Positions 14,718 through 20,327 of a stretch of 29,778 nucleotides of DNA are shown here, in pieces. The stretch comes from a virus: the IMG/VR virus record IMGVR_UViG_3300019776_000297, positions 1 to 29,778 of that record. The stretch is one strand, 5' to 3'. Each line of letters opens with the position of its first letter. Position 1 is the stretch's first letter. The translations under genes and the position numbers were made by a program. Under the pieces are notes generated by a model. That model worked only from the letters and a program-made list of their open reading frames with translations. It had not been told where the DNA came from and did not search any database.

Positions 14718-15676
14718 TGTATTCCTAACTTTCTATATTCGTCTAACACGCTCGGCTTCTCCGCTATCTTGATATAGTCTAGATAGATTTCCAGTTCTTC
14801 AATTACAGTCTTGTCTTTTAAGTCAAGCACTGAATCTCCTGTAGGCTTATCTACCATCTTTTTATCTAGTAGTTCAGTTTTTTCAATCTTAGCTAGTTGA
14901 TCTATAGTTCCAGTAACTTCATATACAACATGATGATAGCTATCAGCAACCATTTTAGTACCAACAGGTACTGTACGACGAATTAGCTTAGGTAAATTTA
15001 AATTATAAAAGTCTACACTATAATCATCTAGTGAACGTAGTGTTATAATATCAACTCCATAATCGCGTTTATCATCACGATCAAAAGTAGTATTTAGCGG
15101 CGACCCAGGGTAGTACACATTATAATCACGATAGCGATGACGAAAGTGTAAATCACCTAATAATGTAAGTTTCCAAGGACGAATCTTTTCAAAATCATAC
15201 TCGGCAGTAATATGTGGAGGCACTTCTCCTCTAATGTGTGTAACTAGTATTGCATCTTCATAATAGTCAGGCAGGTTATCTGTTTGTACGCTGCCATACG
15301 GAAAAAAGCAAAAACGTTGTCCGGCGTGTACCGCGTTAGTATTCTCTGTATAGATATGAACATTTGGGTTATTAATTGTATTTTCTAACTTAAAATGCTC
15401 CCAAAATGTTTTACCTCGACTAGTAGCTTCGTGATTGCCAGGAATTATCAGTGTTGGGATTTGCACAGTGTTTAAGTAGGAAAGAACAAGACAGATTTCA
15501 TCTGCTTCTGGTTCTTTATCAAAAAGATCACCTGCAATAACATGAACATCACACCGCTGTTCAATATCACGAAAATGATCAAACATCATTTGAAAACGTT
15601 TTAGCTGCCATAGATATGGTATCTTTTTACGATGAAGATTAACATGCCAGTCAGCTGAACTAAGAATTTTAATCAA
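14714..15676 (-). CDS. sbcD: SbcD/Mre11-type nuclease (T4 gp47/T5 D12-like)
   Basis: 320 residues with the metallophosphoesterase motifs in order: Ala-Asp9-Trp-His11 (I), Ala-Gly-Asp-Leu-Phe-Asp (II), Pro-Gly-Asn-His-Glu (III), Val-Thr-His-Ile-Arg-Gly (IV) and Gly-Asp-Leu-His-Phe-Arg-His with Gly-Ser-Pro-Leu (V). It is the two-metal nuclease subunit partnering SbcC. Motif I lies right at the N-terminus and an in-frame stop occurs six codons before the start. Translation must therefore begin at the TTG at 15674-15676, which has GAGAG nine bases upstream. No ATG can give an intact motif I. The weak start may limit expression. The stop overlaps the sbcC start (ATGA), tying the two subunits' synthesis together. 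Upstream is the unusual 238-base structured region. Confidence 0.95.
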   Translation of the reverse strand: MIKILSSADWHVNLHRKKIPYLWQLKRFQMMFDHFRDIEQRCDVHVIAGDLFDKEPEADEICLVLSYLNTVQIPTLIIPGNHEATSRGKTFWEHFKLENTINNPNVHIYTENTNAVHAGQRFCFFPYGSVQTDNLPDYYEDAILVTHIRGEVPPHITAEYDFEKIRPWKLTLLGDLHFRHRYRDYNVYYPGSPLNTTFDRDDKRDYGVDIITLRSLDDYSVDFYNLNLPKLIRRTVPVGTKMVADSYHHVVYEVTGTIDQLAKIEKTELLDKKMVDKPTGDSVLDLKDKTVIEELEIYLDYIKIAEKPSVLDEYRKLGIQ

Positions 15677-15914
15677 GCAATTGGACTCTCTTTATTATTT
15701 GTGCTAATATTTATTCAGAACATGTATAACGCTATTGAACTGCGCTCGCACACTGTGTCGCAGCTATTTCATAACGCTACAAAATTTTTGTATAAGCCTT
15801 CAATAGCATTATACTAGCGCTGTAACGAAGTTACATATTGTTAGTGGGCGCTCGTGTGCCTGCTAATTGCACTAGTGGCACGGAGTGCCAAAGGCGGGGA
15901 CTGCTCCCCGCCTT
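15677..15914. other. Repeat-rich, structured non-coding segment (candidate origin, leader or small-RNA locus)
   Basis: The longest non-coding gap in the leftward block, and partly GC-rich in an AT-rich genome. It holds a 16-base inverted repeat matching at 15 positions (15724-15739 and 15799-15814). The 9-mer ATAACGCTA occurs twice directly (15726, 15771) and once inverted with one change (15804-15812). GCGCTCG occurs twice (15742, 15848). Hairpins are TACAAAA-T-TTTTGTA (15778-15792), TGTAAC-GAA-GTTACA (15821-15835) and TGGCAC-GGA-GTGCCA (15876-15890). A minus-strand TATAAT at 15808-15813 could start the sbcDC transcript. The mixture suggests a regulatory or replication-initiation site; the sequence alone does not decide which. 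Confidence 0.5.
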
Positions 15915-15924
15915 TTATTTTTTC
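15681..15924 (+). ncRNA. Candidate plus-strand small RNA
   Basis: An extended -10 element TGCTAATAT (15702-15710) with a weak -35 TTGGAC (15681-15686, 18-base spacer) points rightward, against all surrounding genes. About 190 bases on is a strong terminator with its U-tract on the plus strand. The predicted transcript (about 15717-15918) would fold into several of the hairpins listed for this region. It also contains a 31-codon frame without a ribosome site. The -35 is poor and there is no expression evidence, so this remains a candidate. Confidence 0.3.
15893..15924. terminator. Strong GC hairpin terminator after the methyltransferase gene
   Basis: Stem GGCGGGG (15893-15899), a six-base loop, and stem CCCCGCC (15906-15912). 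The plus strand continues TTTTATTTTTTC, a proper U-tract; the minus strand continues only TTTGGC. It closes the methyltransferase gene on the minus strand, but by tract quality it is better as a rightward terminator. Confidence 0.75.
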
Positions 15925-16610
15925 TTAAATAGTAGATAATAGTTCCAGTCTAGTAAATGACCTTCAGGTACTGTAGATTCACTACTGAGTCTCTGTGTAC
16001 GTATAGGTACATGTTGTGCCCAAGAATCATACATCTGAATTAGTTCAAAGCTTTCTTGCTGCATAAACTTTAATAGATTATCAAAGTCAAACAATCCTGG
16101 GTAAAAGAACTGATGTTTCATACGCCAATTAGGTGATGATATGAAAAAATAAGAATTATCTGTTGTTAGTTCGTCTCTAACTTTTTCTAGAATCAAACTA
16201 GGATTTCTAATATGTTCTAAAAAGTCATTAGCTACTACTAACTCAAAGTCGCTATCTAAACCTGTAGTATCAAAGTTATCAAATAGATCTTGTACTAGCA
16301 AAGTACCACTATAGCCTCTACGTTGTTTCGCACGGAGTGCGCTAGGGCCGTCTATCATTGTATAACTTACATTAGTAGCTTTAATTACTTTATCAGCTAA
16401 GTTACCAGGTCCAGAGCCTAGTTCTAGTATTTTAGTGACTTCAGTTTTCTGTATTATATCAGTTAATACTCTAGCTTCCCAGGTATGCCTAGACTCCCAC
16501 CCACCTGGGTCATCAAGGTCATAGTCTGAATCCCAATAAGTATCAATAGAATCATTTCTACCTTTACCAGCATGGTTTTTAAAATATACTTCTTCTGGAA
16601 ATCTATACAC
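15915..16610 (-). CDS. Class I SAM-dependent methyltransferase
   Basis: 231 residues. The AdoMet-binding motif Ile-Leu-Glu63-Leu-Gly-Ser-Gly-Pro-Gly69 follows a 60-residue N-terminal part. An acidic Met-Ile-Asp-Gly segment forms the end of strand 2. Val-Val-Ala-Asn-Asp-Phe-Leu-Glu-His-Ile is the motif IV/post-I region typical of Methyltransf_23/UbiG-like enzymes. Asn-Pro-Pro-Tyr or Pro-Cys DNA/RNA-base methylase motifs are absent, so small-molecule, sugar or protein methylation is more likely than classical DNA methylation. The start is a GTG directly abutting the glycosyltransferase stop (TAAGTG), with AGGA upstream, so the two are translationally linked and may act on the same substrate. 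A strong hairpin follows the stop. Confidence 0.8.
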   Translation of the reverse strand: MYRFPEEVYFKNHAGKGRNDSIDTYWDSDYDLDDPGGWESRHTWEARVLTDIIQKTEVTKILELGSGPGNLADKVIKATNVSYTMIDGPSALRAKQRRGYSGTLLVQDLFDNFDTTGLDSDFELVVANDFLEHIRNPSLILEKVRDELTTDNSYFFISSPNWRMKHQFFYPGLFDFDNLLKFMQQESFELIQMYDSWAQHVPIRTQRLSSESTVPEGHLLDWNYYLLFKKK

Positions 16611-17426
16611 TTAACGTCCTATAATCTGACTAACGTCACCTTCAAAAGTATAACTTCCTACGTGATTTAATTTAGTATTAGGATCTAGCCAGATTTCTCC
16701 ACCAAGTTTTTGCCATCTACGACAGAACGTATAATCTTCTGATAAATACCTATTATCTTCTGGATCAATCATAGTGTCAAATAACGCGTAGCAATGTTTA
16801 TTTAACTTAGGATCTATGTTTGAATCGTTTTTATAATGTAGTTCTGGATAAGCAAGTAGCATTTTTTCTATTGTTTCTCGCTTAACTAGAAAAAATCCAG
16901 TTGAGGCGTCAAGAACTTCTACAGCTCCGTTCTCTACTCGTACTTGTTTTTTCTCTGGATTTACGAATTTAAAATTAATAGCATACTGAATAGGTAAAGT
17001 TTTTTTAGGATAAGCAGCAGCCATAACAGGCTTATCATAAGCTAGAGCCCTAATTACGTCTTCAGGCTGAAACTCAATATCAGAATCTATGAATAATAAA
17101 TGTGTACAATCACTTTCTAAAAACATTGCAGTAAGAATGTTTCTAGCTCTTGAAATAAGACTTTCATTTCGCAAAGTAGTAATTCTAAAGTTAATACCAT
17201 GCTGCATGAAGGTTTGAGACACTCTAAACATGCTTAAAAAGTACTGATCTGTTAACATGCCTCCATAGCAAGGAGTAGCAAAGAAAACATTAAACTGGCG
17301 TAGAATGTTTAGATCAATAACTGCTTTATCGCCTTCAATGGCCTTAAAAGCACCAAAACTTTTTACCTCAGGTGCTGTGACTTCAGATGCCTCTTTACCT
17401 ACTAGTTGATTTAGAGGCTTCTTCAT
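16611..17426 (-). CDS. Glycosyltransferase, GT-A fold
   Basis: 271 residues. After a 45-residue leader there is Val-Phe-Phe-Ala-Thr-Pro-Cys-Tyr-Gly-Gly-Met (47-57), the nucleotide-sugar-binding start of a GT-A domain. Leu-Ile-Ser-Arg-Ala-Arg-Asn (90-96) follows, then the metal-binding DxD Phe-Ile-Asp114-Ser-Asp116 and an acceptor-side segment Ala-Ser-Thr-Gly-Phe-Phe-Leu-Val-Lys-Arg. The C-terminal Leu-Ser-Glu-Asp-Tyr-Thr-Phe-Cys-Arg-Arg resembles the catalytic-base region of GT2-like enzymes. The substrate is unknown: phage DNA bases, virion proteins or host surface sugars are all possible. The ATG overlaps the stop of the probable SSB gene (ATGA), and the methyltransferase gene abuts its end, placing a two-gene modification cassette inside the replication operon. 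Confidence 0.85.
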   Translation of the reverse strand: MKKPLNQLVGKEASEVTAPEVKSFGAFKAIEGDKAVIDLNILRQFNVFFATPCYGGMLTDQYFLSMFRVSQTFMQHGINFRITTLRNESLISRARNILTAMFLESDCTHLLFIDSDIEFQPEDVIRALAYDKPVMAAAYPKKTLPIQYAINFKFVNPEKKQVRVENGAVEVLDASTGFFLVKRETIEKMLLAYPELHYKNDSNIDPKLNKHCYALFDTMIDPEDNRYLSEDYTFCRRWQKLGGEIWLDPNTKLNHVGSYTFEGDVSQIIGR

Positions 17427-18079
17427 GCTAGATCATCAACGCCTTCAGTTTTAAATTCATCACCAGCATCGCCAGCAAATAACATAGTATTTTCTAGTAA
17501 CCACTGCTTTTGTTCATCATAGCTTTGGCGTTTAAAAATCTTACTTAGATCATACAGTTCTAGTCCTAGTTCTGCTTCTGTTAGTGCAGAGTTATTTCTA
17601 GCGGGAATAACTGTATATTTTACATTTTGAGGCAGTGGTCCAGTTTTTTCTTTTTTAACTGTTAGATCATAGCCGTTTGCAGAATCTGCAGGACTTCCGT
17701 AGTCAGGGTTCGTAGCATAATCAACAATCTGAGAATAGATGGTTGAGCGCAGATCAAGAAGCTTAATCTTTCCATCTTTTCTATCAATTACATTACAAAC
17801 ATAAGCAAACTGAGGCTTATCTGAGTATACGTCTGGGTCAATTTCTTTAAATGGGTCACGAATAGTCGCATTAAACGATTCTGTTTCGCGATCAAATTGT
17901 AGACACTCTACAGGCATTTTTTTACCGTCTTTTGTTACAACCCAGTAACAGTATCGAGGCATAACATCACCGATTAGACGGATTTTTGTATCACCCATTC
18001 CGAGAGATACTCGCTCTATCTCACGTTTTTGTTGATTACCTGAAGTCTGTTTACCTTTTGCTTTTTCCCAAGCTACCAT
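17423..18079 (-). CDS. Probable single-stranded DNA-binding protein
   Basis: 218 residues. The first 20 are basic and flexible. The core contains Lys-Ile-Arg-Leu-Ile-Gly-Asp-Val-Met-Pro-Arg-Tyr-Cys-Tyr-Trp-Val-Val-Thr-Lys-Asp-Gly and a Pro-x-Glu-Cys segment, a layout seen in gp32-like and other phage OB-fold proteins, where aromatic and basic residues contact ssDNA. The last 20 residues are acidic (Ala-Gly-Asp-Ala-Gly-Asp-Glu-Phe then Val-Asp-Asp-Leu-Ala), like the partner-recruiting tails of SSB and gp32. Its position between the helicase and SbcD, in an operon that otherwise lacks an SSB, supports the call. There are three Cys but no clear zinc motif. It has a good GGAGAA ribosome site and so may be well expressed. 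No family match was checked. Confidence 0.6.
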   Translation of the reverse strand: MVAWEKAKGKQTSGNQQKREIERVSLGMGDTKIRLIGDVMPRYCYWVVTKDGKKMPVECLQFDRETESFNATIRDPFKEIDPDVYSDKPQFAYVCNVIDRKDGKIKLLDLRSTIYSQIVDYATNPDYGSPADSANGYDLTVKKEKTGPLPQNVKYTVIPARNNSALTEAELGLELYDLSKIFKRQSYDEQKQWLLENTMLFAGDAGDEFKTEGVDDLA

Positions 18080-18122
18080 TGTGGTTCTCCTTAAATGAAC
18101 GTTAGTTCTTTGTGTTAATTCC

Positions 18123-18554
18123 TCATACAGAGGATTCTAGAGGAAAATATATTTTTCCATCTTCTATGTGTAAAAAAGGATTATACTTTACATTATCAAA
18201 ATACTTAAGAGGTATATAATCTACTTTTTCAGATACTCTGCGCATACCTAATGCTTTTAGGTATACTACTTTATGTCTTGCGGATGCGTTAGTAAATAAA
18301 AACTTTGGATTTTTAAAATAACTTTGTTCATCTCTAGTTTTATATGTGCATTGTAAACTATATTTATGCTGCACAAATAGTTTATCTTGGAATAACGATG
18401 GAGGAACATGATTTAATCTTAATCTGTACATCATCGTTTTAGCTGATAGTTCATTATATAATGAAGTTTGAGCATATATCAAGCAATTTATTGCAGCCAA
18501 GTCGTGTCTGCTCAATAACCATACCTCGCCCCAATTAAAGTATGTTATACCCAC
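18123..18554 (-). CDS. Hypothetical protein in the replication operon
   Basis: 143 residues, basic and aromatic-rich, with no recognised motif. It starts at a GTG (18552-18554) inside the last seven codons of the SF2 helicase gene, out of frame with it, so expression is likely coupled to the helicase. Leu-Ser-Arg-His-Asp-Leu near the N-terminus and a Tyr/Phe-rich C-terminal half are the only notable parts. There is no signal peptide or membrane segment. The position between helicase and SSB suggests a replication or recombination accessory factor, which is inference from context only. A 43-base gap with no strong signal separates it from the SSB gene. Confidence 0.6.
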   Translation of the reverse strand: MGITYFNWGEVWLLSRHDLAAINCLIYAQTSLYNELSAKTMMYRLRLNHVPPSLFQDKLFVQHKYSLQCTYKTRDEQSYFKNPKFLFTNASARHKVVYLKALGMRRVSEKVDYIPLKYFDNVKYNPFLHIEDGKIYFPLESSV

Positions 18555-19821
18555 GATCTATATACCATAACATTCTATTAGTTTGTTGTCTAGCGACTAT
18601 ACCACCAGATAGCCAAAAATCTACTATTAGTGGAAACTGTTTATCTTTATGCAGTCGCTCAATTCTACCTATGCGCTGCTCCCATTGAACAGGGTTATTG
18701 CTAGGGCACGTAAAAAATAAAGTATCTAGTCTATGACAGCTTATACCTTCGTCAAATAGCTTTGTAGTCAGTATAGCTTTATACTTGGTTCCAAGACCTT
18801 CTAAGGCTCTTTCTCTAATAGCTTTATCAGATTCACCTATTACGCATATACTATCAGGGATTAAAACTTGAAGATCTTTAAGCATTTGCACTCGCTCACC
18901 TATTATTAGCGGGCAGCGATTTTGTTTTATATATCCGATTGCGGTTTGAGCTATTAATTGTTGGTAATCAGTATTTGAGCATAGAGTATTCATAGCTCTA
19001 GCCCAGTCTCTTTTAGGGTCTTTTACAGCAAATTTAAAATCTGTTCTCTTAACTGTTACTGCTGGTATAGCTAGACTTCTAGAATCTTCTGCTACTACTT
19101 TAAACGTGGAGAAGAAATCATTTAAATATATATGTTTACCGTCTTTTCTTCTAGGAGTAGCAGTAACGGCTATTTTTATTTTAGCATTTATATTGTTTAC
19201 TACAGTAGAGAACATATCTGCTGGGCATTTATGCGATTCATCTACTATAACTGTACTAAACTCATTTTTAAGCTTATCTAAGTTATTATATGCTGTTTTG
19301 TATATAGCTATAGTAACATCGCGTATGACAAAAAATCCAGAACCTATTTTACCTATTTCTATATTAGGTAACTGAATACTTAATTCTTTTACCCACTGTT
19401 CAAATAGCAGTACAGTATGTACTAAAATTAGTGTCTTAGTATTATTTCTAGCAATTAGGTTGCAGGCAGCAAAAGTTTTACCCCAGCCTGGCTTAGCCTG
19501 GAGTAACCCGCTTCTAGCTCTACCATTATGAAAAAACTTATCTATTGCTACTTGTTGTTCTGGGCGTAAAGCACCGCTAAATTCTATCTTATATGGTAGC
19601 GTTTCAAAGTTACGAAGATCAGTGATTTCATCCCACTCTAGTTTATAATAAGAGTTAGACGGTACTAAAAAATGAGTTTCAGTCTCCTCTAGAGTAGATA
19701 GAAACTCAGTACCATTATTAAATGAGTAGGCCGCTACTAAATCACTAACTGACTCTATGTCTTCTTTTTTGATATAGATCTTTTCTGCAATTATAATACT
19801 TTTGACTTTAACTTTATTCAT
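18535..19821 (-). CDS. SF2 DNA helicase (UvsW / T5 D10-like)
   Basis: 428 residues. The N-terminal 85 residues form an accessory domain. The SF2 core then follows: Gln motif region Leu-Arg-Pro-Glu-Gln-Gln, Walker A Lys-Pro-Gly-Trp-Gly-Lys115-Thr, Walker B Asp194-Glu-Ser-His, motif III Thr-Ala-Thr-Pro (220-223), motif V region Thr-Thr-Lys-Leu-Phe-Asp-Glu-Gly, and motif VI Gln382-Arg-Ile-Gly-Arg-Ile-Glu-Arg. Family members such as T4 UvsW and T5 D10 unwind or branch-migrate forks and Holliday junctions and help reset stalled forks. It is translated from an ATG overlapping the preceding stop (ATGA). All catalytic motifs are intact. Confidence 0.92.
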   Translation of the reverse strand: MNKVKVKSIIIAEKIYIKKEDIESVSDLVAAYSFNNGTEFLSTLEETETHFLVPSNSYYKLEWDEITDLRNFETLPYKIEFSGALRPEQQVAIDKFFHNGRARSGLLQAKPGWGKTFAACNLIARNNTKTLILVHTVLLFEQWVKELSIQLPNIEIGKIGSGFFVIRDVTIAIYKTAYNNLDKLKNEFSTVIVDESHKCPADMFSTVVNNINAKIKIAVTATPRRKDGKHIYLNDFFSTFKVVAEDSRSLAIPAVTVKRTDFKFAVKDPKRDWARAMNTLCSNTDYQQLIAQTAIGYIKQNRCPLIIGERVQMLKDLQVLIPDSICVIGESDKAIRERALEGLGTKYKAILTTKLFDEGISCHRLDTLFFTCPSNNPVQWEQRIGRIERLHKDKQFPLIVDFWLSGGIVARQQTNRMLWYIDRGYNIL

Positions 19822-20327
19822 ACATATATATATGGCCTTACTAAGTTAGGAATATATGAAAACTCACGTAAAAACCACTCTCCATTAACATATGCTAGTA
19901 TACCATAAGTATTATCATCTAGTCGAATGTTTTCCTTAGTCGGTATTTCAAATGGATAAGAAATATTTCTTAACCAAACTAAATTACCACTTATCTTAGT
20001 TACTAACCGTTGTTCTACCGGTACCGCAACTTTTTTGGAAAGATCGTGTATTACTGCGTTACTATCTATACCCCAAGCAGCTTTACTAAGTAATAGCTCT
20101 TGTAAATTTTTACAAGTAAAGTCAAACATTACTCGGTCATCGAGCTGTATTAATCTATTAAAATAATCTCCAGGTAATGATTTATCATCTACTAGCTCAA
20201 GTTTTTGATTGTAGTTACGTACACAACGAATTGTGTACGTATCAAATACTAATTTAACTGGCTTATTACGTAGGGCAAAAATTGGATAGGTTATATTATT
20301 GAATTTGGGCGAAATAGTCTTTTTCAT
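19818..20327 (-). CDS. Hypothetical protein between polymerase and helicase
   Basis: 169 residues, mixed alpha/beta, with no recognised motif. The ATG lies within the end of the polymerase gene (32-base overlap) and the stop overlaps the helicase start (ATGA), so it is firmly embedded in the replication operon. The N-terminal half has short hydrophobic strands (Pro-Val-Lys-Leu-Val-Phe-Asp-Thr-Tyr-Thr-Ile-Arg-Cys-Val-Arg). The C-terminal half is beta-rich and aromatic (Tyr-Gly-Ile-Leu-Ala-Tyr-Val-Asn-Gly-Glu-Trp-Phe-Leu-Arg). Cysteines are few and there are no membrane segments. It could be a polymerase or helicase accessory protein, but nothing in the sequence proves that. Confidence 0.6.
   Translation of the reverse strand: MKKTISPKFNNITYPIFALRNKPVKLVFDTYTIRCVRNYNQKLELVDDKSLPGDYFNRLIQLDDRVMFDFTCKNLQELLLSKAAWGIDSNAVIHDLSKKVAVPVEQRLVTKISGNLVWLRNISYPFEIPTKENIRLDDNTYGILAYVNGEWFLREFSYIPNLVRPYIYV

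Noticed and set aside
15722-15817. A 31-codon plus-strand ORF in the non-coding segment upstream of sbcD
   Set aside because: No Shine-Dalgarno sequence, much of it made of the inverted repeats, and no family resemblance; treated as chance within a possible RNA.
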